A DNA stretch of 64,000 bases from Brachionus rotundiformis (taxonomy: Eukaryota > Rotifera > Eurotatoria > Ploima > Brachionidae). Each line of letters starts with the position of its first letter. Positions within the stretch are counted from its first letter, which is position 1. Shown one piece after another: positions 1 through 11,256 of this stretch. A program made the translations under genes and the position numbers. The stretch lies in NCBI GenBank assembly GCA_016802295.1, contig JAESIW010000180.1, forward strand, positions 2,226,039 through 2,290,038. The letters are read 5' to 3'. Under the pieces are notes generated by a model that saw nothing but the letters and a program-made list of their open reading frames with translations, was not told where the DNA came from and searched no databases.

Positions 1-564
1 ACTTCCTAACATATAATTAGTCAATAAATGGTCAAAAATTATCAATAAACAGAATACTTTATTTAAATTATCTACAATATGTATTACAAATCCTCTTTGG
101 TAGCCACAACATATTCTCATACATGTTTCACTTTCTTAAAATAGATAAATTAAAAATTTAAGCATTTAAATACATTTTTTAACCTTCAATAGCTACGTAA
201 ACTTGATTACCACAATTATTATTAATAAAGTATTTATTGCAGGCATCCCAACCAATTACGGCTTAAAAAATATCAGAATTGATTTTTAATTAAAATCAAA
301 TCTTACCTTCAAGAAGAGAAACTTTTTGATAAATAAATAATTGATCTACTTGGGTCAGATATTCTAGACCTTTGGGACATCCAGGAATAGCCTGAGGTCT
401 GAAATATTTTAGAAAATGATTTATTATTTTTGCATTTACCTTTGCATCCAAACAACTGGAGCTCCAGGGGGTAAAGGCGCTTCATTTTTGGGTGGCTTAT
501 AGAAAATTCCTTGAGGAGAAGTAACTCCTGGACTGGGCAAATTACGAAAATTTCGTGACTTCAT
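1..564 (-). CDS. Phospholipid scramblase family protein, copy A (partial, 3' end beyond the window)
   Basis: Membrane phospholipid scramblases of the PLSCR family move lipids between bilayer leaflets in a Ca2+-dependent way and can also act in the nucleus. Reading leftwards from the ATG at 562-564, the exons give a proline-rich N-terminus, a VVWMQ segment, then GLEYLTQVDQLFIYQKVSLLEG in pieces matching the family core 'GLEYL.Q.DQ..V.Q...LLE', then a 'NKYFI..NCGNQVYVAIEG' block, and finally ETCMRICCGYQRGF (about 69-130), which matches the family 'CCG..R.F' motif. Introns are 50-110 bp with GT-AG ends. The C-terminal half, with the Cys-rich, Ca2+-binding and membrane segments, lies left of base 1. 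Copies B, C and D in the same orientation make it part of a local family. Family assignment is firm; substrate and location are not visible. Confidence 0.88.
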
Positions 565-1878
565 AAATTTAAAACCAAAAATTAAACCTAAGTTAGACTG
601 TTTAAATTAAAGAAAAAAATAAAATATTTGTTTACATAGAAATTTCGATTTCTTTGAAATTTCTTTAAAGTTTATTAAAATTCTAATTTTTAGTTTTTGA
701 TGAATCTTTCAAAATAATGTTTATTTAAATCTTTTAATTTATTCAATTTTTTGAAAACGTAAATGGAATCAATAAGAAAAAATTAAAAATGTCTGAAAAC
801 AAATTTAAAATTTATTTTATAGAATTTTTTATTTTTCTTTAATTGAGATAAAAATTAAAAATCAGATTGAATTTAGAATTTATTTAATCTTAAACAAAAT
901 CACAAAAATTAAAAGAGCTGTACCAATTGATTTAATTTTTTTGAAAAGGATAAACAATCTTATTTTCTTAATATATTAAAAGAATGAAAAGTATTTATTT
1001 TGTCTAAAGGCTAAATCGCCAAATTTAATTATTCATAACTCTATAATTCTTTAAATTTCAAAACATTATATAATAAAAACAAAGCTTAAATTTAACTTTT
1101 AATTCAAAAATAAGAAAATGAGTCAAAATTAAAGATAAATTTAAATAATTTTGGAAATTTAATCATAAATGCAGCTATGAATTCAAATAATTGATCTTAA
1201 TGTTATACAACAATATCATATTAAAATTTAAAATTTAAGAATTTATTAAATTAAAAAATGGATCTACTTTTTGCAATGTAGAACATTTATCAACTGTAAA
1301 AGTCTGTTCATGATGTGCAAAATCTCAAATATAAGCTTCTAATTAATACAAGAAAAACAGAATTTACCAGAATTTTAATACACCAATACATGTGGAATTT
1401 ACAGAACCTTTTTTAACTTTTAGAAAATTATTTTTTAATAAATTTTACCAAAAAAAGATATCTAAATTATGGAATCTATGAAAAAGGTTTCTATGGATAA
1501 AAGATAAATTAATTGATTTGAATTTTAGTTGATTCCAATAAGCTGATTTAATTTGTTAAATTAGCTAAATTAAAATTTTTGATTTTGATTGATTTTAATC
1601 TTCCTATGATTTAGAAGATTTTTTAATTTTATTCAATTTGATAAATAAAATACAATGTAGTATTTTTATATCTTCCTTGAACTAGGTTTTTTTTAGTTTA
1701 ATTAAAAAACTATTCATCTTTAAAAATAAACAGTTATTATTTTATGTTAAGATTTTAAATTTAAATTTATTCACAAATTTTAATATAATTTATTTTTATA
1801 ATCATCTTTTGTTTGATTATAAATTATCGTCTAGTTATCTCAACATTTTTTATTTAAATTATTCATCTTTGTTGGAAA
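565..1878. other. Intergenic, divergent promoter region between scramblase A and PARG
   Basis: AT-rich sequence with no coding-like frame. It separates two genes transcribed away from each other, so both promoters presumably lie here. I see no convincing core element beyond general AT-richness. Confidence 0.5.
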
Positions 1879-4359
1879 ATGATTTACAGTTTTGATTTTT
1901 TTACACATGATGAACATGATTTAGCTGAAGAGGAAGACAAAGCAGACTCAATCGATACACCTAGTGAAGACTTAGAATGTTTAGATCCATTTAGCGACTT
2001 TGAACCAAACGAAAATCATTCAATATTGTCCAAATCAGTAAAAAAGATAATCTATTTAATAAAATTTTGTAAATTAGATTTTTTAGAATTCGCGTATTCC
2101 TGATGTAAAAATAGAATATGACAAAGATGCATATGTAAAACTACCATGTTCAAACTTTAATTTAGATGATGGCGAAAAAAAAGTAATTCCTTTACTTGAA
2201 CTGAATCATAATCATCTTATTGATTAAAAGTTATTTTGGTCAAAAGTGCATTCAAACTTATCTCAATTAAAAAAAAATTTGAAAGACCTGGTAGATGCGT
2301 CTGATTTTGGATCTTTAGTTTGTTTGTCAGAAAAAATAAATTTTAATTAAATTAATATCTATTTTAAATAGTTTTATGATGTCGTAAAAGAATACAATCC
2401 TTCGATCAAAAATATAGATAATCTTAGCTCTTTATTTACTAAAGTATTTTCTTATCTTTTGTTTTTGAGAAATTTACTTAATTTACAAAGAATCATGAAT
2501 CAGATGAAAAATTTGATCCTGATCAAACATCGAAAGTGGTTGTTCCAAAAATGATTGATTTAGCACTGAGACTCCCGGATTTAATTTCAAAACCAATTCC
2601 GATATTAAAATCAGGTAAAGATTTACTAAAAAACAAATAAATATTTTTTATAAAATTTCATATAAGGAAAATCGCATTCAATATCTTTAGATCAAGAACA
2701 GTGTGCTTCCCTTCTGGCAAATGCTTTTTTTTGTACATTTTTAGACCGAATAAATGAAGCAGAAAGTGAAAAATTTTCTTTATTTAATTTTGATCAGTAA
2801 ATTATTTTTTCAGAATTTGATTATAATAGCAAATTTTAAATTTCTTTGCCAAGGCTTTTCATCAAAATAGACCAAAACTCTGATTTATTAAAAAAAGAAA
2901 AACTAAAATGCATTTTACATTATTTCAATCGGATAACTAACAAAATCGAACTAAACAAAGAGGAGTTGAGTATAATCACATTTAGTCGTATTTATAACAA
3001 AGATCTTTGCACTAATCGATTCAAGAAGTCCAAGAAAAAAATACGAATTCCAATAATATCTAATTGTAGCCGAATAGAAGATTGTAAAGGTGCATTGCAA
3101 TTAGATTTCTCAAGTAAATTAATTGGCAGCAATACTTTATCTGATGGATGTGTTCAAGAAGAAATTCGCTTTTGTATATGTCCCGAATTGATAGTTTCTA
3201 TGTTATTTTCTGAATGTATGACTGATAATGAATGTATTGTGATAAGAGGCGTAGAACGATTCTCCGACTACACAGGCTATGCCGAAGACTTTAGATGGAA
3301 TGGCGATTATCAAGATCATACAGATAAAGATAAATTCAATCGAATAATGACTGATATTTTGGCGATTGATCCACTAATTTTTCCTGATTCAATTGAACAA
3401 TATAGACAAGATAATCTTATAAGAGAGATCAACAAATGTTTTATAGGATATAACATAAAAAGCAGATTTAATCTTGAAGAAAGCAGCTTACCGCGTATAG
3501 CAACCGGTAATTGGGGATGTGGTAGTCAGAATGGAAACATAGAATTAAAATGTAAGCTTGATTTTAAAAATAAATGTTTAAATTTTAAATTTAAAAATCA
3601 AAAAAAATAAACAAATGCATTAAGGCAACATTTTTTTATTATTATGACAACAATATTTAAATTAAAAATTTAGGAATTTTTTTAGCTTTTGAAAATTTAT
3701 TTAGTTTTTAACAATGTAAACTTTAAAAAATCTAAATACTTAAGATTTTTTAATTATTCCATACGGAGCTTAAAATTAATCGATTCAATTAAAAAATATA
3801 AAAATAATTTAGATAAAATAATTTAGAACCAACCATTATTAATTGATATTCAAAAAGAACTTTTTTGTGACAAATATCACAATATTTAATTTTTTTAATA
3901 ATTTTTTTGTTTTGTTTTGGAAGAAATTTCTTTGAGTCGCGTATCATTTAGAGGATAGAAAGCTTTTTAAATTATCAATAAGTCTTAAAATTTAAAAATA
4001 AATTTATTGTTATCAAGTTATTTTATTAAAGTTGATTTCTTTTAATATTTTTAGTTTTAATTCAAATAATTGTTGCAAGTGAAGTTGATCGTGATTTGAT
4101 TTACTACACTTTTGAGAATCCAGAGACATGCCGAAATCTGATTCGTATAATTGAAATAATAAATAATAGTTCATTACAAGTCGGAAATGCCTACCGGATA
4201 TTATGTCAATACTGTAATAAAATACAAAAATTATTAAATAAACAAGAAACGCCCTCAAGTCCAACAGATCAAATAAAGACTTTTTTCAAAAATGTGTTTA
4301 ACATTAAGTGTAACGACAGTCTTGTTGATTATTTAGAGCATCATTCAAAAAAAAATTAA
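1879..4359 (+). CDS. Poly(ADP-ribose) glycohydrolase (PARG) family protein, probable altered active site
   Basis: PARG cleaves ribose-ribose bonds of poly(ADP-ribose). I place eight exons: 1879-2037, 2087-2182, 2231-2317, 2372-2443, 2491-2614, 2667-2796, 2854-3551 and 4055-4359, joining in phase to 556 codons plus stop. Family landmarks in order: a DQEQCASLLANAFFCTF block near the end of the helical domain, VQEEIRF with the catalytic Glu pair (E325, E326), ELIVS, an YTGYAE loop (Tyr362), ATGNWGCG, and a VASEVDRDLIYYTF strand near the C-terminus. TAA codons at 2226 and 2837 lie inside introns under this model, so the frame is open. Two signature sites are abnormal: the Gly-Gly-Gly before QEE is G314-S315-N316, and the AFGGD loop after GNWGCG is S447-Q448-N449-G450-N451. 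The N-terminus is much shorter than the vertebrate protein (976 aa). Family sure; activity doubtful. Confidence 0.88.
3552..4054 (+). other. Long last intron of the PARG-family gene
   Basis: It starts GTAAGC and ends TTTTTAG, about 500 bp against 45-60 bp for the gene's other introns. It is AT-rich, and I see no nested gene. Confidence 0.75.
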
Positions 4360-5250
4360 ATTTTTAAATTTATTTTATTTTTACACTTTTTGGTTAGTTA
4401 TTATTTTTGAATCAAATAAATTGGTTTTTAACAGATTATTCAACATTTAAAAAGAATAAATCACAAAATTAACATGATAATATTAAAATTTTGAATATAA
4501 CTATAAACAAGCATAATTTTCTTAGATTTATTTTTACCTTTTAGTCGATTTTTAAATTATTTTTAATTAAATGAACTTTTTTCTAAAGCACATCCTTTTT
4601 GTACACCTTTAGTATGCATCAGCTCCAATCTAACCAATCAATTAATTAAACTATTTTTGTTTTTTATTCAAATATTGTTTAAAAATACTTAAAGTAAAAA
4701 TTTTCTAAATTAGAATTCAAATTTGCTGAATTTGTCCAGCTAAAATCTCAAAAATCATCAACAAATCATTACAGTTTGTTTTAACAACATTATTTTTTTT
4801 TAATTAAAATAATTTACTAATTGATTATATTGACTATTCCTACTAAAATAAAAAAACAGCTTTCTTAAATAGATTTTTGATGAATTTATTTCTATTATTC
4901 AATATTTTGGATATTTTTAATGAGATAATTCATATGTATTTAGGAAAATAAAAACTCCAAGATGCATTTTTGAATTTAAGTTAAATCTGAGAAAATTAAT
5001 TGAATTGAATTATTAACCTTAAACGTGTTTAAAACTCGAGTTATTAAAAATATTTTAACCTACAACTTTTTGTTTTGAAAAAACAAATAAGTTTTTAATT
5101 CGGAATTTCAATTAAAATTTATTCTCTCAAAAAAAATGAAATCAAATGAATGAAAATTAATTTGAAATAAATTTACCGTTATTTAAAATCTTTATTTAAA
5201 ATGTCAATTTTATTTAATATTTTCCCAGTTAAAAAAAAAACTAAATAACT
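4360..5250. other. Intergenic region between convergent PARG and scramblase B
   Basis: AT-rich, with no supported gene or RNA. Both flanking genes end here. Confidence 0.5.
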
Positions 5251-6509
5251 TCATTTAGGTTTTTTCTCAAAATACATGAAATCCTTAAAAAATTTTTAAA
5301 AAATTTATATAAAAACCAGGTAAAGTTTTAACTTACAATCAAAAATAAGCATCCTATTAAAGTTGTTTTGGTTTTTACTGATAAATCAACTGGAACTAAA
5401 TATAAACAAAAAAAAATAACTTTAAAATTACTTTTACTTAATTATTACATTTAATTGAAAAATTATCAGCCACTGTAAACATTTCTCTAGCAAAGCCTGC
5501 ATAATCCTTACTTAATTTACCAATTTGATTTTCATCAAGTGACAAAAGCTAAAAATATTCATAAATAAAGCAATACTTATCTGATAAAATTTACTTGAAA
5601 TTCATTTTCACAAGGCATTAATGGTCCTAAAAAAAATATTTTAAATTACATAAAAGTAACTTGAATTACAATACCATCAAAAATGCAACATGGTCCTTTT
5701 ACTTTTAAAACAGGCTCATGATTTTCATCTAAAATATCGTAATGAGCCTTCCATAAGCTTCCCCTGAACAAAAAATCTTTAAAAATTTATTGAATTTTCT
5801 TAATTAAAATTACTTTTGCTTGACGTAACCAATTACAGTTCCAATAGGTGCTTCAACTGTTACCTCATGAGCACAACAATCACAACAGCCAGCAAATAGG
5901 TTAGATTGTGCACAATATTTAAACTCACGGCTTAATTTAGCGACTTGCTAAAATTTGTATTAATTAATCAATCGAGCAAAACATTTAAATTAGCAAACTT
6001 GATTCATATTATCAAGAATGAATATTTGGAAGCCTCTTTGTGCTCCACAACAAACTCTCATACAACCGTCAGTTTCTAATGTTAAAAATTTTAAAATTTA
6101 TTTTAAATATCTAAATCAAAAAACCTTCAGCAGCAAAATAAATTCGATTTCCTTGGCTATTTTTAATTGAATATTTGTTATTTGTATCCCAACCAACAAA
6201 AGCTATATTTGAATGGTAAAGCATTGGTGTATAATTATTTTTCAATAGTTTTTGTAAATAAACCTTCGAGTAGTGAAACTTCCTGCTGTAATAAGAGACA
6301 GTCAAGCTGAGTGAGATATTCTAATCCTGGCGGACAGCCTGGTATTGGTGCTGGTCTTTAAGAATTTTTTAAATTTTTTAAACATTTTTAATTAAATTAA
6401 ACTTTTGCATCCATACGACAGCTTAAGAAAAAGAAATTAAATTTTTTAATCCTTTTTGAGAAAAAAACTTACGAGCACCATTAGTAGAAGGTGGATGAAC
6501 TTGGTTCAT
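5251..6509 (-). CDS. Phospholipid scramblase family protein, copy B (complete)
   Basis: Complete PLSCR-family gene from ATG 6507-6509 (MNQVHPPSTNGA) to TGA at 5251-5253, in about nine short exons. Readable blocks in order: a WMQ segment, 'GCPPGLEYLTQLD', 'NKYSIKNSQGNRIYFAAEG', 'CMRVCCGAQRGFQIFI', a Cys-rich exon 'FAGCCDCCAHEV' followed by 'EAPIGTVIGYVKQK', a 'KGPCCIFDG' exon, 'PCENEFQ', 'ADNFSI' at the Ca2+-binding segment, 'VPVDLSVKTKTTLIG' leading into the single membrane helix, and the terminal DFMYFEKKPK. All of these follow the order known for PLSCRs. The familiar 'PLDLDVK' reads VDLSVK, so one acidic position of the Ca2+ site is Ser. The copy is very close to copy D, with the same MNQVHPP start and DFMYFEK end. 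Scramblase activity is inferred from family. Confidence 0.9.
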
Positions 6510-7373
6510 TATTAAAAATTAGAAAATTGTTTTTTAAATTAATAATTTTTCTAAATCGAAAACTAAGAATTTTATAGTTCATAAAGACGTAAGAAAAAAC
6601 GATTTTACTAATACTTTTAAAAGGTTTCAAGGAATAATTTCAAAAATCAGCGAATGAAATAATCAAATTTTTTACATCTATGTAAAAAATTATTAATGGT
6701 ATTACCTAATTTTAAAAAATAAGGTCTTTATTAAATCAAATTACGTTTTATTTGGTTTAAAAAACCTTAACCGATTTAGCAGAACCAAAATTATATAATA
6801 TAAATAAATTTTATTGAAAGCATTTAATATCAAAATGTTTCATTCTTAAAAAGCTAATTCATAATATTCTAAAGAGTATTATTCTACAAGTTATTTATTT
6901 TTAATTTATTAATATTAAATTAGAATTTTTTAATTTGAAATCAATACGCTTTTGTTTATTTTAAAGTTTTGTTGTTCTTATAATTTTTTGACGTTAGAAA
7001 TAATTGTTAAGATCAATTTAAAAGTAAAAAGCTAAAAATTTATATGTTCCCACACGTGGGTTTATATATTTTTACCTTCTGAAATTGAGTAGAAATTATT
7101 CAAAGAAAATGAAAAAGAGTTTGCATCATAAATTTTCAATTCTAGCATTTTACTTAAATCAAAATTAAAAAAATTATTTAAATTAAATTTTAAGCTTATC
7201 AAATTAAAAATGAATAAATAAACTAAAAGATATCCTTCAATAATATTCAGATAAAATAAATTTTTATCTAAATATCTAATATCAAAACTGAAATTTAATA
7301 ATAAAACTTTAGAAAAATTATTTATCATTTAAAATATCATGAAAAAATTTTCTTTCTTTCTAAATTTAAAAAA
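6510..7373. other. Divergent intergenic region between scramblase B and lipase, with an E-box palindrome
   Basis: AT-rich spacer between two outward-facing genes. The one striking motif is CCCACACGTGGG near 7050, GC-rich in an AT-rich setting, containing a CACGTG E-box and lying about 320 bp before the lipase ATG. Minus-strand open stretches here are Leu/Phe/Asn-rich and look like chance. Confidence 0.45.
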
Positions 7374-8795
7374 ATGATATTAAACTTTTGGTTTATTTTT
7401 AGTTTACAATCAATTTTGGCTTTTTCAGAAGTATGCTATCAAAATTTAGGGTGCTTCAATAAATCAAATATTGCTGGTAAATCACTAGAACGATATTTAT
7501 TGCCATTACCAAATCATCCAAATCAAATTGACACCAAGTTTTATCTGTTTAATAGAAAGATTAATGAATCTGAAATATTACAATTAGATTCAATAACTGA
7601 AAACTATTTAATTAATACTTCAACTAAAGTTATAATACATGGATTTTTACAAAACTCTACCAAACCATGGTTAATCGATATGAAAAACGAATTGCTCAAA
7701 AATGAAAATTTAAATGTAATAGTTGTCGACTGGTCCAAAGGTAGTCGATTTCCCTATGAACAATCTGTTTCAAATGCTCTTGTTGTTGGTGCTGAAATCG
7801 CTAGATTAATTAATTCCTTGATAAATTTGAATAAAACAAGTGCTGAACAATTTCATCTTATTGGTATGAGTTTAGGAGCACATATTGCAGGATATACTGG
7901 CAAAAGAGTCATAGGACTTGGTCGTATTTCAGGCTTGGATCCTGCCGGACCCTATTTTGAAAACGCAGAAGATGAAATTCGTCTGACAGCAAGCGATGCA
8001 AATTTTGTAGATGTAATTCACACAGATATACCATCTTATTTGAATTTTGGGTTTGGTATATCTAAATCTATTGGTGATGTTGACTTTTATGTAAACGGAG
8101 GTTTCGATCAGCCCCAATGTGCCAAAAAAAGTGAGCAATTAACAGCTATATTTTTCATTTTGGCCATGAAACATTTACAAAAAGTTAAGCATCTAATAAC
8201 TTGTAGTCATTTATCAGTGATTGATTATTATATCGATTCAATAAGAGGCTTATGTCAATATACAGCTTTTAAATGTAACTCAAAAAATGATTTTGACAGT
8301 GGAAAATGCTTTGTTTGTCCAACAAATGGTTGTAATCAAATGGGATATTGGGCATCTCCAGATAAGGAATTGGGAAATTTGTATTTAAGTACAAAATCTG
8401 CGTCAGAAAAAGTTAACTTATGCAAAAGAAGCTACTTAATAACACTTAAGTCTATAGATAATTTAGATAAAGAAATTCAAGCTAATGGAATATTTTCAAT
8501 TATTTTCGAATCTGCAAACAAAAATAGCACTCAAGAGATATTTGATGATTCAAAAGTTGTTTTCGAGTCTAATTCGGTTGAAACTCGTTTGATAAGCACT
8601 AGTAATATTGAAGAAATAAAAAAGTTATACATCATATATCAAAAGACTACAAGTCTAATCAGCTGGATTTATGAAGATAGCTGGAAATTTGAATATGTAA
8701 AAATGATGGATAATGTTGGCTTATCAAAAAAATTTTGTCCCATTTTCGAAGATACTAAGGATCATGCAAAAATCACAAAATTTATTATCTGTTGA
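7374..8795 (+). CDS. Secreted pancreatic-type lipase (lipase/PLAT family), intronless
   Basis: Serine hydrolase of the pancreatic lipase family, expected to cleave triglycerides or phospholipids outside the cell. A single exon of 473 codons. Residues 1-18 are a hydrophobic signal peptide ending near AFS. The core has IIHGF (oxyanion region), VVDWSKGS, the nucleophile elbow HLIGMSLGAH (Ser166), GLDPAGP (Asp189), VDVIHTD, and CSHLSVIDYY (His279), so the Ser-Asp-His triad is complete. The elbow is G-M-S-L-G where pancreatic lipases usually have G-H-S-L-G. From about residue 345 a PLAT-like beta domain follows, beginning around SYLITLKS. Length is close to the 465 aa of vertebrate enzymes. Paired cysteines in the first 30 residues and at 298-325 fit a secreted protein. 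No introns, unlike most neighbours, which may mean retroposition or intron loss. Confidence 0.9.
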   Translation: MILNFWFIFSLQSILAFSEVCYQNLGCFNKSNIAGKSLERYLLPLPNHPNQIDTKFYLFNRKINESEILQLDSITENYLINTSTKVIIHGFLQNSTKPWLIDMKNELLKNENLNVIVVDWSKGSRFPYEQSVSNALVVGAEIARLINSLINLNKTSAEQFHLIGMSLGAHIAGYTGKRVIGLGRISGLDPAGPYFENAEDEIRLTASDANFVDVIHTDIPSYLNFGFGISKSIGDVDFYVNGGFDQPQCAKKSEQLTAIFFILAMKHLQKVKHLITCSHLSVIDYYIDSIRGLCQYTAFKCNSKNDFDSGKCFVCPTNGCNQMGYWASPDKELGNLYLSTKSASEKVNLCKRSYLITLKSIDNLDKEIQANGIFSIIFESANKNSTQEIFDDSKVVFESNSVETRLISTSNIEEIKKLYIIYQKTTSLISWIYEDSWKFEYVKMMDNVGLSKKFCPIFEDTKDHAKITKFIIC

Positions 8796-10133
8796 AAAAA
8801 TAAATTTAATTTATTCAGTATTTGAATATTTTTCCATTAAATTTTTTGGTAAACTTAAAAAATTCAAAAGACACATATTGCAAAACAAGTTCTAGATCTA
8901 AGAGTGAGAATAAATATATTTAAAATTTTTATTTTAATTTTTTTCCGAACTATTAATAAAATTTTTATTCAGCTAAAGTTTTAGTATAAATTTCATCAGT
9001 AATTATTTAAATTATTATCCATTTATTTTTTCTGATTTTTTTGATTTTTAAATAAAACATAATATCTATTTGGGTATTTTTTATTAAAACATTTAAACAA
9101 ATTTTAATACATTTTTGTTATTTCGAGACATCTTTTTAGTAGCCTAATACCAACCGAAAAAAATAGAACTTTTAAATGAAGAATCCATCAATGTTGACGA
9201 AAAAGTTTTATTATATGAAAATTCAAATTTCTCTTGTATAAATAAAAAAATAACAAGTCCAAAAATAAAAAATTTGAATTCCACTCCATCTCTGCAATTC
9301 GAGATTCATGATAATAGAAAAAAATAAAACTAAATATAGAATATTAATCTTCAACGAATAAATGATTTTAATTTTCGTCAAATTTTGTTTGAATCTTACA
9401 AAAATTATTCGCTTTAAGTTTCTGCAAAATTAATTATGTCCATCTTCGGCGTTTTCTTACGCTCGAATATTTCGATGGTTTTTCATTTTTTTTTGGATTT
9501 TTAAATTTACTGGAGATTCATAAAATAAAAATTAAGATTCTTTTTTTATATAATTTATTTTTGAAAACTGAACTTAAAAAATTATCATCATTATCTTATA
9601 ATAACTTTTAGTAATAAATTTTTGAGAAAAAGATGCATTTAATGATAAAATAAAAACAGGTAAATATGACAATTGGTTTTACGTTTTGGTTCTTGTTTCC
9701 TTTTTTTCCAATTAAATTTTTCAATTAGAACTTTTTTTTTGTTCAAAAAACATAAAATCCTTTAAAAAGTATAATTAATAAAAATTAAAAACGGTAATTA
9801 AACACTTTTTTCATCGTTATAAATGTGCTTAGTACAATATAGTTCAAAAGTCGTATAGTTATTATGATCTTAGGAAAATACTTTATTTTGATGTTTTTTT
9901 TTAAATTAAATTAATATTAGGTGTCATCGTTATTTCAACGACCATTGTCTACAATTGATTTTAGTAATTCGATTCGATATTCAATTTTGTATATAATTCA
10001 AAAAAATTTTATGAACAAGAAATGGAATTATTAGATAATTTGAAGAAATCTTTGATTAGTAAAGAAAGAATTAATGAATTATTCTCGCTAATTGAATGAA
10101 ACAATCTAACAACCATTAATTATCATTAAAACT

Positions 10134-10247
10134 TCATTTCAATGGTGTTATTTGTTTGCTCGTAAGTCATTTGATCAATTAATATATTTAAATTTAATTT
10201 AAATTGTTAAAACAAAACTTGTGTCTATTTTAGAATTAAAAAAAAAC
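10134..10247 (-). pseudogene. Duplicated 5' end of scramblase copy C (first coding exon and upstream DNA)
   Basis: This stretch is nearly identical to 12508-12622, the start of scramblase copy C and its upstream DNA, in the same orientation. Read on the minus strand it carries the same start, MTYEQTN.TIEM, but then runs into K-F-stop instead of DNIVYQEP. No further scramblase exons follow at the expected distance. It looks like a segmental duplicate that kept the presumptive promoter and about 12 codons. Confidence 0.75.
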
Positions 10248-10433
10248 AATTTTTTATTAGAAAATAAAAACTGATTAGTTGGAAAAAACTTAGATAGAAA
10301 TTAAATTTTTAAACATTCAATTATAATTCAATTTTTTCTATTGCAAGAATTCTAAAATTAAGTTGGCCTCAACTAAGACATTCTTAACTAAAAGAAAAAT
10401 TTCTCTGATAAGCAGAAGGTTGGAAGAACTTGT

Positions 10434-10800
10434 TGATATTAAAAATTATTTTTCTAAATTTTCCCAACAATATTGATATTTAATTTTCCATTTCTTAACA
10501 AAATCTGAATTTAGGCTTGATTAATGGAAAGAAACAATTGAATTGATTATTTGAATTTGGAACCAGGTAAGAAAAAAAGTCGAAATCTTAAAACGTATAT
10601 ATACATTAGTAATAACTAACCTTTTTCTCTATATTTTTAATAGATTTTTTTCCAAATTCAGATAAATCAGAATTTTTTTATTAATCTAAAACCTAAAATC
10701 AAATTAGAATTTCAAATATGATACTTGTAAAAATATAATCATAAAGTACAATTAGTGATAAACCAGAAATTTAAGTGATTAAAAATTAACACGTCCTAAA
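10434..10800 (+). repeat. Dispersed repeat, copy 1 (shorter)
   Basis: It shares long stretches with 41880-42445 and, inverted, with 47680-48896. Shared segments include ATTATTTTTCTAAATTTTCC at the start, TGGAAAGAAACAAT and GGAACCA in the middle, AATTCAGATAAATCAGAATTT, and a closing AAGTGATTAAAAATTAACAC. The middle is shorter than in copy 2. No coding frame is visible; the class of element is unknown. Confidence 0.75.
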
Positions 10801-11256
10801 AATCTTGATTCGAATCCAAATCACTTAAAACAGATGGTAAAAAAAATAAAAATGAAAATAGAAATAAGTTCATCAATGCCACATTAATGAATTGAACAGG
10901 AACCATTAAACTTTTTACATAAATCAAATTAGATATTTATACAATTCAGACCTTATTTATTTTATTAATTGTATGGTTTACTTGTTTAATAAAATAAAAT
11001 AAATCTATCTCATTTACTTTATCCGAGGGTAAAATCAAAAACAAATGACTTCATAACTTTTTTTTAATAAAAGTCACCACTTACTTTAATGTTGATATTA
11101 AAAATCAAATGATGTTCTTTTTAAAATTAAAATTTATAAATAAAAAAAAAATTAAATAGTATGAAAAAATAAGTTATTAAAATTCCTATTTTGGTAAAAT
11201 ATTTAAATTTGTAGTTTAAAGATAATTAAGTAAATAATTATCTCCATTTTAGTGAC

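Larger units (their letters stand above)
8796..11256. other. Gene-poor interval between lipase and scramblase C
   Basis: About 2.4 kb of AT-rich DNA. It holds a duplicated scramblase 5' fragment (10134-10247) and a copy of a dispersed repeat (about 10434-10800). At 9142-9326 there is an open plus-strand frame of about 60 codons without an ATG, preceded by TTTTTAG, Lys/Asn-rich and unrecognised. I support no complete gene. Confidence 0.5.

Noticed and set aside
2183..2853. In-frame TAA codons in the PARG gene at about 2226 and 2837, suggesting a pseudogene or a changed genetic code
   Set aside because: Both fall inside short GT-AG introns (2183-2230 and 2797-2853) that join in phase and restore family-matching sequence on each side. 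Other genes also follow the standard code.
7062..7328. Minus-strand 88-codon open frame beside the lipase
   Set aside because: Almost only Leu, Asn, Phe, Ser and Lys, as random AT-rich DNA gives; no splice or homology support.
10790..10830. B-box-like GATTCGAATCC near 10807, possible tRNA
   Set aside because: No A box or cloverleaf can be drawn; the flanks belong to the end of repeat copy 1.
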